Shown here: piece after piece, positions 50,100 through 58,892 of the stretch
Layout of the letters: each line of letters begins with the position of its first letter
Position numbering within the stretch: position 1 is the first letter of the stretch
Assembly: GCA_036675345.1 (NCBI GenBank)
Contig: JAKFFE010000036.1
Location: 81,863 to 145,862, forward strand
DNA length: 64,000 nt
From: JALYOC01 sp036675345
GTDB taxonomy: Bacteria > Myxococcota > Myxococcia > Myxococcales > Myxococcaceae
Direction of reading: 5' to 3'
Notes under the pieces: generated by a model
The model's input: the letters and a program-made list of their open reading frames with translations, nothing else
Databases searched by the model: none
What the model was told of the DNA's origin: nothing
Program-made: the position numbers and the translations under genes

Positions 50100-50534
50100 A
50101 TGAGTGGAACTGCCGAGTCCCTGCCCTGGTATCTTCGTCCCCCTCAGACCCGCCGGCTGCTGGTGCTGGCGGAGGACGCCCGGCTGCGGGACACCCTGCT
50201 GCGGGGCCTGACCCGGCTGGAGTTCGAGGTGATCGCGCTGCCCAGCGACGAGCTGGACACGGTCCTTCAATCCAAGCCGGACCGGGACTTCCATGCGGTG
50301 TTGCTGGACGTGGCCAGTGGGCAGACCGCCCAGATGGCCACCCGCCTGAAGCGGCTGCGGGACGGCGGACTGACGGTGCCCATCCTCTGCCTGGCCTCGG
50401 CCTCGGATCGCAACGCGGTGGTGTCCCAGACCACGCTGGGCCTGCTGGCGGCGGTGATCAAGCCGATCGACATCCAGGAGGTGGGCTCGGAGGCCTCCCG
50501 GATCATCCACCAGGCGGAGGACGCCAGCCGGTGA
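50100..50534 (+). CDS. Response-regulator-like receiver domain protein
   Basis: 144 residues, single receiver-like domain. VLAEDARLRD at the start has Glu-Asp instead of Asp-Asp, the phosphoacceptor position is Asp in VLLDVAS, and Lys is conserved in AVIKPID. Helices fit a (beta-alpha)5 fold. The first acidic position being shifted suggests reduced phosphorylation. It follows the PilZ gene by about 80 bases and has no kinase nearby. A hairpin follows its stop. Confidence 0.75.
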   Translation: MSGTAESLPWYLRPPQTRRLLVLAEDARLRDTLLRGLTRLEFEVIALPSDELDTVLQSKPDRDFHAVLLDVASGQTAQMATRLKRLRDGGLTVPILCLASASDRNAVVSQTTLGLLAAVIKPIDIQEVGSEASRIIHQAEDASR

Positions 50535-50552
50535 GGGCGGGCACCCACCGCG

Positions 50553-50592
50553 GCGAACGGCGGCGACCCAAGGAAGGGTGCGCGCCGTTCGC
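50553..50592. terminator. Hairpin between convergent genes
   Basis: CGAACGGCG at 50553-50561 pairs with CGCCGTTCG at 50584-50592 and the stem continues inward through GCGACCC/GGGTGCG with mismatches, around an AAGGAA loop. It is placed between the receiver gene stop (50534) and the rnk stop (50602), so it may end transcripts from both sides. No U-tract, so Rho or the hairpin alone would be needed. Confidence 0.6.
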
Positions 50593-50601
50593 GGCCCAGG
50601 G

Positions 50602-51030
50602 TCAACCGGCGGCCACCGCCGCCTGGGACACGCCGGCGTGCTCCTCCGGCTGGTAGGTCACCTCCAGGATCTCCAGGGAGCGCCGCTTCCCGCCGGGCAT
50701 CAGATAGCTGATCGACTGCCCCGCGCTCATCCCCAGCAGGGCGATCCCCACCGGAGCCAGCACCGAGACCGCGTTCTCCACCGACTCACCGTTCCGGGGA
50801 AACAGCAGCTGCACCTCGCGCTCCACGCCAGTCTCCAGATCCTTGTAGCGGACCTTGCTGTTCATGGTCACCACCCCGGCCGGGACCCGGGCCGGAGGCA
50901 CCACCTGGGCGCGGGCGATCTCCGTCTCCAGGAACTCGGCCACCTCCTCGGGCAGCGCGTGCTGCTCCAGCACCCGCTCCAGCCGGTCGAAGTCGTCGGT
51001 GGTGATGATGATCGGGGGGGACTGGGTCAT
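50602..51030 (-). CDS. rnk: Rnk-type nucleoside diphosphate kinase regulator (GreA/GreB C-terminal domain)
   Basis: 142 residues. Short N-terminal helical part (TTDDFDRLERVLEQ) followed by the GreA/GreB FKBP-like domain: VVTMNSKVRYKDLETGVEREVQLLFP, SVLAPVGIALLGMSAG and LEILEVTYQPEE. Rnk binds RNA polymerase near the secondary channel. The Gre coiled coil is missing, which separates it from GreA. It lies convergent to the receiver gene. About 165 bases upstream to the NhaR-type gene hold nothing recognised. Confidence 0.88.
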   Translation of the reverse strand: MTQSPPIIITTDDFDRLERVLEQHALPEEVAEFLETEIARAQVVPPARVPAGVVTMNSKVRYKDLETGVEREVQLLFPRNGESVENAVSVLAPVGIALLGMSAGQSISYLMPGGKRRSLEILEVTYQPEEHAGVSQAAVAAG

Positions 51031-51195
51031 GACTTTCCTCGGGGTTCAGGCTTCGCACGCCCAGGGGGCGGCGAGGGGTTGGGTGCGTACTGCGGGGTTG
51101 GATGTGGGTGGCGGCGGCGCTGAACTGCGCTGCCGACATCCCGTGCTGCGTTGGCCCGTCACGGAGCGTCGGCGCGTACAGCGTCGCCGACACCT

Positions 51196-51528
51196 TTATG
51201 CCGGGGCATCGGGGGAGGGGACCATGTCAAAATCTGGAGGGGGTCCCCCGGGGTCGGGGCGAAGGTCCTGGTTGATCGCCTCTTGCAACTCCGCGCCCAG
51301 CCGGAAGATCTGATCCGCGTAGGCGAACGCCTTGCGCCCGGACTCGGTCAGCTCCAGTCCCCGCCCATTGCGGACGAACAGCGGAGTGCCCAGCACCCCT
51401 TCCAGGTTCTTGATCTGGGTGCTGATCGCCGGCTGGGAGAGATACAGCTCGCGACTGGCCGCAACGATGCTTCCCGTCCTGGCGACGGTCCAGAAGTAGA
51501 GCAGGTGGTGGTAGTTGAGCCAGCGCAT
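51196..51528 (-). CDS. Stand-alone LysR-type (NhaR-like) HTH protein
   Basis: 110 residues from ATG 51528. MRWLNYHHLLYFWTVARTGSI plus ASRELYLSQPAISTQIKNLEG and TPLFVRNGRGLELTESG are the LysR winged-helix, closest to NhaR. The coding frame then runs LGAELQEAINQDL and ends in a Pro/Asp tail at 51196. There is no substrate-binding domain; full-length NhaR is about 300 residues. It may be a natural short regulator or a truncated one; no LysR effector domain occurs in the neighbouring frames. Confidence 0.75.
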   Translation of the reverse strand: MRWLNYHHLLYFWTVARTGSIVAASRELYLSQPAISTQIKNLEGVLGTPLFVRNGRGLELTESGRKAFAYADQIFRLGAELQEAINQDLRPDPGGPPPDFDMVPSPDAPA

Positions 51529-51867
51529 CACGGGGCCTGCAGGGGGCAAGGGCGCGACGGGAGAACGGCGCCCGCCGGGCTTGAGAGGCAAGTGACGAAC
51601 CCTGGAGGGCGGGGCGCGTCGTGGGAGAGAAGGTGCTGCGGAGGGGAAGAAACCGTTCAGCGCGCTGCGAGAGCCGCGGGCCGGGAGGTCTTCGAAGCCG
51701 CGCTGCCGGACCGCTCCGTGAGACGGAGGGTGTCCGGCGCGTCAGGCATCGAAGGCGTACGTCTCCAGGGTGAACATGATGAGCATTATAACAGGGGCCC
51801 CCTCTGGCGGCCACCCGTTGAGATTATGCAATGGTCCTTCGGACACCAGGCGGGCAGTAGGAGACCC
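51529..51867. other. Gap holding a hairpin, no gene seen
   Basis: 339 bases between the NhaR-like gene and an 86-residue gene. A hairpin at about 51701-51740 pairs CCGGAC with GTCCGG and, inside, CTCCGT with ACGGAG. An A+T-rich stretch (TATAAC near 51785, TTGAGATTATGCAATGG near 51817) precedes the next gene and may include its promoter. I see no coding region. Confidence 0.45.
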
Positions 51868-52128
51868 ATGCGCATCGGCTCGATGATCAACCTGGCGGAC
51901 TGCGTGCTGATCCTGGACGGACAGCGGATCCCTCTCTCCGAGCCTGATCGCCCTCCAGGCGATCGCTGGATCTTCGGGGTCTCCGCCGCGGATGCGGACT
52001 TCCTGTCCGGCCGGGTGGGCGCCTCCGGGATCGTCCAGACCCGCAACGGGGTGGTGCTGCTCCGGCTGCAGGTGGAGGCGGTGGATCCCACCCTGAACCT
52101 GGTCCACGGCGTCCACCGGCCGCGCTGA
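51868..52128 (+). CDS. 86-residue hypothetical protein
   Basis: From ATG 51868 with TAGGAG directly upstream. Contains a VLILDGQRIPLSEPDRPPGDRWIFGVSA block and a C-terminal VLLRLQVEAVDP strand, suggesting a small beta-barrel. No signal peptide or membrane helix. The family is not recognised. The stop at 52128 abuts the stop of the kinase gene on the other strand, so the two converge with no gap. Confidence 0.6.
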   Translation: MRIGSMINLADCVLILDGQRIPLSEPDRPPGDRWIFGVSAADADFLSGRVGASGIVQTRNGVVLLRLQVEAVDPTLNLVHGVHRPR

Positions 52129-54969
52129 CTACAGCCCGCTGGCCACCCACACGTCGTTGTCCAGGGGGCGGACCGCGAAGGCCAGGAAGCGGCCGTCCGG
52201 GGAGACGGTGGGAAAGCCGAACCAGGTCGAGCTGGAGTCCCACAGCACCTGCGCCGAGCGGTGCAGCTCCACGAAGAACAGGGTGTAGGGCCGATCCCCT
52301 CCGCACACCGCGGTGGCGAACAGCCCGTTGCCCTCGGCGTTGAAGGCCAGGTGCTGCAGCTCGCAGCCGTGCTGGAGGTAGCGATCCACGCTGCGTCCGC
52401 CGGCGCCCAGCTCGATCAACCTCACCGCGCCGTTGATCCCCGGAATCGCCAGCCGGGACCCGTCGCGAGAGAGATCCCAGCCGGTGCCGGCGCGGCCCGG
52501 ATTCTCCAGCCGCAGCAGCTCCGCCCCTCGCCCCTGCTGGAGATTGAAGGCGGTGAACACCAGGCGGGTGCCATCCGCCTCTCCCAGCACGCAGTCCCCG
52601 CGGGCCGGGCAGCGGAACTGCGCGCGGGTGGGCGCCAGCTCACCGCCGGAGTGGTCGCAGCGGGCGCGGGTGGAGAGCAGCTCGCGAGGGGGGCCGTCCG
52701 GTGAGGCGACCATCAGCCGCGCCTGGTGGGGGAGGGCGTCGTCCTCCGAGTAGGGATGCTCCCAGTACAGCACCTCTCCGGAGGGGGCATGGGCCGGCCA
52801 GGTCTCCGAGGCGCGGCTGGCCACCGTCCGGCGCACCGCGCCGGTGGCCAGCTCCTGCTCGAAGACGTCGTTGTTGCCGTCCTGGTCGGAGGTGAACAGC
52901 ACCGCCTCCCCGGTCGAGCTCCAGCCGGAGGGATGTTCGTTGCGATCAGAGAGGGTCAGCCGCCGCGGATGGAGCAGCTTGCGGCCGCCCTCTCCCAGGT
53001 TGGCCACGTACACGTCGCTCTGGGTCTCGGTCCGCGCATAGGCCAGCGACCCGCCGGCCACAGTCAGCAGGCCGGGAGTGGAGCCGCTCCAGGAGTGGAG
53101 CATCCGGGGATGCTCGCTGGCCGCGGCGGTGTTCGGGTCCACTGCCAGCGACCAGAGGGTAAAGCCGGTCTCCTGGGGCGGCCGGTCCGCCAGCGCGAAC
53201 ACCAGCCGCCCGTCGGTGGACCAGGCCAGGGCGCTGCCACCGTTCTCCTGGAGCAGCCGCGGGTTCTGCAGCAGCTCCCGGCCCGGGCCGCCCTCCCGGG
53301 GAACTGTCTCCACCCGCACCTCCACCCCCTCCGAGGTCCCGTGGATCCGCAGATACGCCAGGTGTCGCCCATCCGGTGACCAGGCCAGCTGCTCCAGCTG
53401 ATCCCCGGAGGCGTCGACCAGGATCCGCGCCTTCTGCGGCGCTCCCCGCAGCGGGCCCACCGCGATCCCCTTGGGCTCGATCCACGCCAGCCAGGTCCCG
53501 TCCGGTGAGGGGCGCGGCCTTCCGAACAGCCCGTTGGCGATCCGCTCCGAGGCTCCCTCCGGGGTCACCCGCCACAGCTGGGTGCCGGTGTCTCCGGGAC
53601 CCGGTCCCGCCACCAGCAGCGCCGCGCCGCCCTGCAGCCAGGCCACCGAGGTCAGCGGCAGCCGCTCCCGGAAGGGGACCTGGGCGGTGGAGGGCGGGTC
53701 CAGCGTGCGCAGGAACAACCCGGAGCGATCCACGTAGGCCAGCGTCCGCCCATCCGGGGACAGCGCCGCGTCGCGCACCGGGTTGTCGGGGGGATTGGCG
53801 GTCAGCCGTCGCTCCTGCAGGCGGGGTCCACCGGAGGCAGAGCCCTCCTCCCGGGGGGCCCCCAGCTCGGGCAGCGACCGCCACAGCACCAGCCCGGCGA
53901 TCGCCAGCGCCGCCACCAGCGCGGTGGAGAGCGCCCGCCGCCAGCGGGAGGGCATCCCCTGGGCGGGATCGAAGCGGGCCTGCAGCTCGCGCAGCGCGTC
54001 CAGCAGCTCGCCTCCGTCGGCGAAGCGCTGGGAGGGGCCCTTCTGCAGACAGCGGGTGCACACCGCCACCAGCGAGGCCACCAGTCCCGCCTGGGGACCG
54101 GCGCGCATCCGGGCCGGTTCGGAGTCCCGTTCCAGGGCCAGGGCATCCCGCCGGTCGGCGTCCGGCCAGCGGTGGGTGAGCAGCTCGTAGACCAGCACCC
54201 CGAACGCGTAGATGTCCGCGCGGGCGTCCACCCGGGCCCCGCTCTTCTGCTCCGGGGACATGTAGCGGGGGGTGCCCACCACCTGCCCGTCCTTGGTGGC
54301 GGCCGAGCCGTGGTCGTCGGTGCTGGGAGTGGCCGGGACCCGCTCCTCCGGCGCGGCCAGCAGCTTGGCCAGTCCGAAGTCCAGGATCTTCACCGTGCGG
54401 TCCGGCAGCACCATCACGTTATCCGGCTTCAGATCCCGGTGGACGATCCCCGCCTGGTGCGCGCGGGCCAGGCCCTGGGCGATCTGCACCGCGAAGTTCA
54501 GCGCCTCCCGGGGGGAGATCGCCGCGTCCTGCAGGTAGCGGCGCAGCGACTGGCCGCCCAGGTACTCCATGGCGATGAACACCGTGCCGGTGGGGTCCTC
54601 GCCCAGCTCATAGATGGAGGCGATGTTGGGGTGGTTCACCGCCGCGGTGCTCTGGGCCTCGCGCCACATCCGGCGGCGGCGCTCGCGATCCAGCGACTGG
54701 TGGGGAGGGAGGACCTTCAGCGCCACCTGGCGGCGCAGCCGCTCGTCCTCGGCGCGGTACACCACCCCCATCCCGCCGGCGCCGATCCGCTCCAGGATCT
54801 TGAAGTGCCCCAGCCGCTCCCCGGGCTGGAAGCCGCCCACCGCCGGGAGCTGGCCGTTGCTGAACGCGCCCGGATCGATGCTGGGGGCCGCGGCCACCTT
54901 GCGCAGCAGCTCGCGCATCTCGGCGCTGTCGTCGTCTTCATCCTCCGGAGGGTTGGAGATCTCGCTCAA
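52129..54969 (-). CDS. Membrane Ser/Thr kinase with C-terminal TolB-like beta-propeller
   Basis: 946 residues from TTG 54969 (GGAGGA about 8 bases upstream). Kinase domain about 55-330: IGAGGMGVVY, VALKVL, HRDLKPDNV, DFGLAKL and TPRYMSPEQKSG. A membrane helix (STALVAALAIAGLVLW) near residue 345 separates it from about 560 residues with repeated D-G-R/W-S-x-D-G motifs of TolB/PD40 blades (SPDGRTLAYVDRSG, SPDGTWLAWIEPKG, SPDGRHLAYLRI, SPDGRFLAFAVR). Such kinases occur in myxobacteria and acidobacteria. It begins 4 bases after the sigma factor gene, so the two are coupled and may form a phosphorylation-controlled transcription pair. Confidence 0.92.
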   Translation of the reverse strand: MSEISNPPEDEDDDSAEMRELLRKVAAAPSIDPGAFSNGQLPAVGGFQPGERLGHFKILERIGAGGMGVVYRAEDERLRRQVALKVLPPHQSLDRERRRRMWREAQSTAAVNHPNIASIYELGEDPTGTVFIAMEYLGGQSLRRYLQDAAISPREALNFAVQIAQGLARAHQAGIVHRDLKPDNVMVLPDRTVKILDFGLAKLLAAPEERVPATPSTDDHGSAATKDGQVVGTPRYMSPEQKSGARVDARADIYAFGVLVYELLTHRWPDADRRDALALERDSEPARMRAGPQAGLVASLVAVCTRCLQKGPSQRFADGGELLDALRELQARFDPAQGMPSRWRRALSTALVAALAIAGLVLWRSLPELGAPREEGSASGGPRLQERRLTANPPDNPVRDAALSPDGRTLAYVDRSGLFLRTLDPPSTAQVPFRERLPLTSVAWLQGGAALLVAGPGPGDTGTQLWRVTPEGASERIANGLFGRPRPSPDGTWLAWIEPKGIAVGPLRGAPQKARILVDASGDQLEQLAWSPDGRHLAYLRIHGTSEGVEVRVETVPREGGPGRELLQNPRLLQENGGSALAWSTDGRLVFALADRPPQETGFTLWSLAVDPNTAAASEHPRMLHSWSGSTPGLLTVAGGSLAYARTETQSDVYVANLGEGGRKLLHPRRLTLSDRNEHPSGWSSTGEAVLFTSDQDGNNDVFEQELATGAVRRTVASRASETWPAHAPSGEVLYWEHPYSEDDALPHQARLMVASPDGPPRELLSTRARCDHSGGELAPTRAQFRCPARGDCVLGEADGTRLVFTAFNLQQGRGAELLRLENPGRAGTGWDLSRDGSRLAIPGINGAVRLIELGAGGRSVDRYLQHGCELQHLAFNAEGNGLFATAVCGGDRPYTLFFVELHRSAQVLWDSSSTWFGFPTVSPDGRFLAFAVRPLDNDVWVASGL

Positions 54970-54973
54970 GGAC

Positions 54974-55600
54974 TCAGTCCTCCTCCAGCAGTTGGTGTTC
55001 CCTGGCCAACCGCTTGAGGTCCTCCTTGAGCCGCTCGAAGCGCTTGCGCAGCGCCGCCGACTTGCGGCTGATTGCCTGGGGGGTGTGCTCCTCGTCCTCG
55101 CCCAGCATCACCTGCGCCACCTCGTTCCAGGCCAGGTTCCGGTCCACCCGGAGGATGAGCAGGGTCTGGTCATCCGGCTCCAGCGACTCGCGGATCCGCT
55201 GCACCTTCTCCTTCACCTCCGAGCGCAGGTAGTTGAGGGTGGAGGAGCGGACCCGGTCCGCGATCTTGGAGATCTCATCGTCCTCCAGCGGCTGGTTGCG
55301 GCGCAGGTGGGGCGAGCGCAGGTACCGCTGGGTGGCGTGCCGGGCGATGGTGTAGGCCCAGGTCCGGAACGAGCTCTGCCAGCGGAAGCCCTCCAGCCCG
55401 GACCACACGTCCTCGCACAGCTGGGAGAACACCTCGGAGGCCGCGGACTCGTTGCGCAACACCGCCATCACGAAGCCCAGCAGCTCCGGGCCGTAGCCCT
55501 CGATGGCCACGGTGGCGGCCTCCTTCCAGCGCGCCGCCTCCGCATGCTCGCGAATCCGCTGCTCGAGAAGCTGCTGCGCTGTCGGGTCTGGGTTGCTCAT
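54974..55600 (-). CDS. ECF-type sigma-70 family factor, paired with a Ser/Thr kinase
   Basis: 208 residues. Sigma-2 region: MAVLRNESAASEVFSQLCEDVWSGLEGFRWQSSFRTWAYTIARHATQRYLR (about 45-95). Sigma-4-like region: LEPDDQTLLILRVDRNLAWNEVAQVM with an extended helix to ISRKSAALRKRFERLK. The linker is longer than in typical ECF factors. No anti-sigma gene is next to it; the following kinase gene starts 4 bases on. Kinase-linked ECF factors (for example EcfP with PknT in Vibrio parahaemolyticus) are activated by phosphorylation; this one would fit that type. Confidence 0.88.
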   Translation of the reverse strand: MSNPDPTAQQLLEQRIREHAEAARWKEAATVAIEGYGPELLGFVMAVLRNESAASEVFSQLCEDVWSGLEGFRWQSSFRTWAYTIARHATQRYLRSPHLRRNQPLEDDEISKIADRVRSSTLNYLRSEVKEKVQRIRESLEPDDQTLLILRVDRNLAWNEVAQVMLGEDEEHTPQAISRKSAALRKRFERLKEDLKRLAREHQLLEED

Positions 55601-55682
55601 CGCTCCACCGCGTCACAGTCCAGGGGAGACGTCTCTAGCCGAATGCGGGCCGCAAGGCACGACGGGAGGAGCGGCTTTCCAG

Positions 55683-55850
55683 ATGCGATACCGGATGCGC
55701 CGACGCGAGGTGGAATGGAACCACGGACCCCTCTCGGTGTTCGATCCGGTCTGGGACATCCTCCAGGCCGGGAGGCGGAGCAGTGCCGGCGCTCCACCGG
55801 TGTCGCCGCCGATCCTCCCCGCCTCTCCGCTCCCGGAGGAGCCGGGGTGA
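55683..55850 (+). CDS. Possible small ORF of 55 residues
   Basis: Open frame from ATG 55683 with a GGAGGAG about 11 bases upstream, encoding a basic start (MRYRMRRREVEWNHG) and a Pro/Ser-rich end. It lies in the 337-base gap between the sigma factor and the zinc-ribbon/TPR gene, on the opposite strand to both. No homologue recognised; it may not be a gene. The rest of the gap holds nothing else I can identify. Confidence 0.3.
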   Translation: MRYRMRRREVEWNHGPLSVFDPVWDILQAGRRSSAGAPPVSPPILPASPLPEEPG

Positions 55851-55937
55851 GGCCGCGGCGAGCTCCGCGCCGGGTGCAGGAACCTCCGCGCGACGAACTG
55901 CGAGCGTGGGAGGGGATCCGGCCGGAGACGGTGGTTC

Positions 55938-57818
55938 TCAGCGGTCCCGACGCCCTGCTCCGGCGGAGAGCCGGGCAATCTTCTCCGCGTTGCGCCGGAA
56001 GACCGAGTTGCTGGGCTCCAGGGCGATCGCCTTCTGCAGCAGCACCGCCGCCTGGACCAGGTTGGACCGCTTGACCATCACGAGGCCCAGCCGGTTGTAG
56101 AGCGCCGCCGGCTTGGGCGCGGTGGCGATCGCCTGCTCCAGCACCTGGACCGCTCCGGCCACGTCCCCCTCGCGCTCCAGCGCGTTGGCCTCCTCCAGCA
56201 CCGAGTCGGTCCAGCGGGTGTCGGAGAAGGGCGCCCCGTCCGGGCCGTGACCCTTGCCGCGGACCTCGCGCGCCAGCTCCAGCGGCGCAGCGTCGTCGGG
56301 GATGGCGAGGTCCAGGTTGCGCCCGCCCAGCTCCGGCTGGGGCTCCTCCTGCCAGGACGGGGCGGAGGCGCGCGGGAGAGGGGGGCGAACCCGGTCCTCC
56401 ACCACCACCGGTCGCGGCGGCAACCGGGGCGGGGTGGTGCGCACCGGGGTGGCGTCGGTGTCCGGGGGCGCGGAGACGATCCGCCCTTCGGCGCTGAGCG
56501 AGGCGCTGGCCTGGAACAGTTCTTCCTCTCCGGGAGACTGCACCGAGGAGCGGGCGTCGGCGGAAGGCGCGGCCACCGCCACCAGCGAGGGATCCGAATC
56601 GTCCGCGTAGGAGAGGAACGGCCGGCCCAGGGGGGGCTCTTCCGGGGCCACGGCCAGGGGATCGGGCATCGGAGCGCGGCGGATCTCCGGCTGGGTGACC
56701 GCGAAGGCATCCACCCGGGAGGACAGCGCCGGCGCCTGGGAGCCGACGTTGGCCTCCGCCAGGCGGTGTCCCCGTCCCTCCCTCAGCTCCTCGAAGCTGG
56801 GCGCGGTCAGCCGCAACCCCCGCGGAAGCGGTGGGGCGGGGGTGGCGCCGGAGGGAGTGGCCCCCGGGCGGGGGGACGATTCGGCGCGGGGCGGGGCACG
56901 GGTGGCGCCGGAGGGGGCGGCCTCCGAGCGCGGGGACGGCTGGGCGCGGGTGGCGCCGGAGGGGGTGGCCTCCGAGCGCGGAGACGACTCGGAGCGGGGC
57001 GGGGAGCGGGTGGCGCCGGAGGGGGTGGCCTCCGAGCGTGGGGCCGACTCGGCCCGGGGCGGGGCACGGGTGGCGCCAGACGGGGTTGCCTCCGAGCGCG
57101 GGGCCGACTCGGCTCGGGGCGGGGCACGGGTGGCGCCGGAGGGAGTGGCCCCCGAGCGCGGAGACGATTCGGCGCGGGGCGGCGAGCGGTTGGCGTCAGT
57201 CGGGATGGCCTCCGGACGCCGGGCCAACTCGGCGCGGGGCGGGGCACGGGTAGGGCCGGAAGGCGTCGCCCCCGGGGCCTGGCGCGGGCTTCTGCCGTTG
57301 GCCTTGCCCTGCTCGATCAGGGTGGCCGGATCCTGACCCGGTCCCGGCGGCGGGCGCGGCACCAGCTCCACCGAACCCACCAGGGTCTCCGCCTGGAGGG
57401 TGACCATCACCTCGATGATCGAGAGCTTGGCCCGCCCGGCGATCTCCGCCACCGTGGCCCGCCCGTCGATGTACGAGACCAGCTCCGCCTCCAGCGGTGG
57501 CAGCGGGGTCTGGGTGAGGGTGATTCCGCCCTTGAGCCGGGGGACCAGCAGCGACGGCGGAAGCGAGACCGCGGGCCGGGGGACCAGCAGCGACGGTGGA
57601 AGCGAGGCCGCGGGCCGGGCGACTGGCTTCGGCTCGGGCTCCGGGGGCGGCGCGGCGGGACGCCTGGCCTTGCGCGCGCTGCGGGAGAGCAGCGCCTCCA
57701 CCACGCTGATCGGCTCTGCTTCCAGCGCCGCCTCGTTGAGGATCGACTCACACTGCGGGCAGGCAAAATCGTCGGAGGTCGCCTCGGCGCCGCACTGGGG
57801 GCAGAAGATCGTCTCCAT
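55938..57818 (-). CDS. Zinc-ribbon / Ser-Pro-Arg repeat / TPR protein
   Basis: 626 residues from ATG 57818. FCPQCG and FACPQC (residues 5-22) form an N-terminal zinc ribbon. After a Pro-rich part, a short helical domain (LVSYIDGRATVAEIAGRAKLSIIEVMVTLQ, about 110-140) resembles the DUF4388/PatA-like module. Then come roughly seven 20-residue repeats (PSGATR-x-PPR-x-ES-x-PRSEAT), an acidic linker and a C-terminal TPR region (LEEANALEREGDVAGAVQVLEQAIATAPKPAALYNRLGLVMVKRSNL). The architecture matches scaffold or regulatory proteins of myxobacteria. It is divergent from the second sigma-kinase operon, with a 153-base shared gap. Confidence 0.8.
   Translation of the reverse strand: METIFCPQCGAEATSDDFACPQCESILNEAALEAEPISVVEALLSRSARKARRPAAPPPEPEPKPVARPAASLPPSLLVPRPAVSLPPSLLVPRLKGGITLTQTPLPPLEAELVSYIDGRATVAEIAGRAKLSIIEVMVTLQAETLVGSVELVPRPPPGPGQDPATLIEQGKANGRSPRQAPGATPSGPTRAPPRAELARRPEAIPTDANRSPPRAESSPRSGATPSGATRAPPRAESAPRSEATPSGATRAPPRAESAPRSEATPSGATRSPPRSESSPRSEATPSGATRAQPSPRSEAAPSGATRAPPRAESSPRPGATPSGATPAPPLPRGLRLTAPSFEELREGRGHRLAEANVGSQAPALSSRVDAFAVTQPEIRRAPMPDPLAVAPEEPPLGRPFLSYADDSDPSLVAVAAPSADARSSVQSPGEEELFQASASLSAEGRIVSAPPDTDATPVRTTPPRLPPRPVVVEDRVRPPLPRASAPSWQEEPQPELGGRNLDLAIPDDAAPLELAREVRGKGHGPDGAPFSDTRWTDSVLEEANALEREGDVAGAVQVLEQAIATAPKPAALYNRLGLVMVKRSNLVQAAVLLQKAIALEPSNSVFRRNAEKIARLSAGAGRRDR
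56845..57260 (-). repeat. About seven in-frame 60-bp tandem repeats
   Basis: Units of about 60 bases (some shorter, 48-60) encode PSGATRAPPRAESAPRSEAT-type peptides in the zinc-ribbon/TPR gene. Adjacent units are nearly identical, suggesting recent expansion. Boundaries are approximate. Confidence 0.8.
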
Positions 57819-57971
57819 CGGTTTGGATCCCCACCTGCTCCAAAGTCGGGCCCGAACCCTGCGGCCTGGTCCCAGCTTAGCCCCCGTCCGCCCCTCGTGT
57901 GGAATGGCCGGCCGGGGTTCGGTACGCTTCTGTCCGCTACTCCTCCCCGTCAGGCAGGAATTCTCGCGACC

Positions 57972-58892
57972 TTGAGTACCTCCTCCCCGGCTGCAACCGG
58001 CTTGCTGGCCCGGGCGCTGTTGTCCCAGCTGCCACCGGCCTCCGCCGCCGAGCTGGCCCCGGTCTCCGACCTGGAGGCGCTGCTGGCGGGCCTGGTGCAA
58101 TCGGGACAGCAGGCCTGGCCCGGGGTGTCTCTGGAGCCGGGGCACTTCCTCCGCCACCTGGCGGAGCGGACTCCGGCCCGGGAGGCGGAGGCCTTCCTTC
58201 GGAGCGTGCATGGGGTGGACCTGTATCTGGCCTGCGCCTGCGCGCAGGGAGAGGCCGCCGCGCTCAAGGTGTTCGACCGGCGCTTCCTGGGGCGGATCCC
58301 GGAGGTGCTGCGCAAGATGGATCCCGGCGGGGGGCTGATCGAAGAAGTGACCCAGCGGGTGCGGGAGAAGCTGCTGTTCCAGGGGGAGCGCGGCCGGCCG
58401 AAGATCGCCGACTACGGCGGCCGGGGCCCGCTGCTGACCTGGGTGCGCGCGGCCGCGATCCGCGCGGCCACCGACCTGCGGCGCGGAGAGAAGGACCAGG
58501 TGTCGGTGGACGAGGTGGAGCCCTTCGTCCAGCAGCTGCACTCTGGGGATCCGGAGCTGGAGTACATCAAGGGCAAGCACCGGGAGGACTTCCGCGCCGC
58601 CTTCGATCAGGCGCTGGAGTCGCTGAGCGCGCAACAGCGCAACGTGCTGCGGCTGTATCTGATCGATCGGCTGAACATCGCCGCCATCGGCACCCTGTAC
58701 GGAACCCACCGGTCCACCATCGCCCGCTGGATCGTGGAGGCGCGGGAACGGCTGATGGCGGAGACCCGGCGGCTCCTGGCCGAGCGGCTGCGTTTGTCCT
58801 CACCCACCGAGCTGGAGAGTCTGATGGGGCTGGTGAAGAGCCAGCTGGATCTCTCGATCAACTCCTTCCTCAAAGATCGCGGCGAGCCCTAG
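57972..58892 (+). CDS. Sigma-70-like factor (myxobacterial kinase-associated type)
   Basis: About 306 residues from TTG 57972; no in-frame ATG precedes the domain, so the start is uncertain. Sigma-2-like segment: IEEVTQRVREKLLFQGERGRPKIADYGGRGPLLTWVRAAAIR (about 115-160) and sigma-4-like SLSAQQRNVLRLYLIDRLNIAAIGTLYGTHRSTIARWIVEARERL. The N-terminal 90 residues have no known domain. It is the first gene of a two-gene unit with the Ser/Thr kinase (ATG immediately after the stop). The kinase carries a zinc-binding anti-sigma-like N-terminus. Confidence 0.8.
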   Translation: MSTSSPAATGLLARALLSQLPPASAAELAPVSDLEALLAGLVQSGQQAWPGVSLEPGHFLRHLAERTPAREAEAFLRSVHGVDLYLACACAQGEAAALKVFDRRFLGRIPEVLRKMDPGGGLIEEVTQRVREKLLFQGERGRPKIADYGGRGPLLTWVRAAAIRAATDLRRGEKDQVSVDEVEPFVQQLHSGDPELEYIKGKHREDFRAAFDQALESLSAQQRNVLRLYLIDRLNIAAIGTLYGTHRSTIARWIVEARERLMAETRRLLAERLRLSSPTELESLMGLVKSQLDLSINSFLKDRGEP

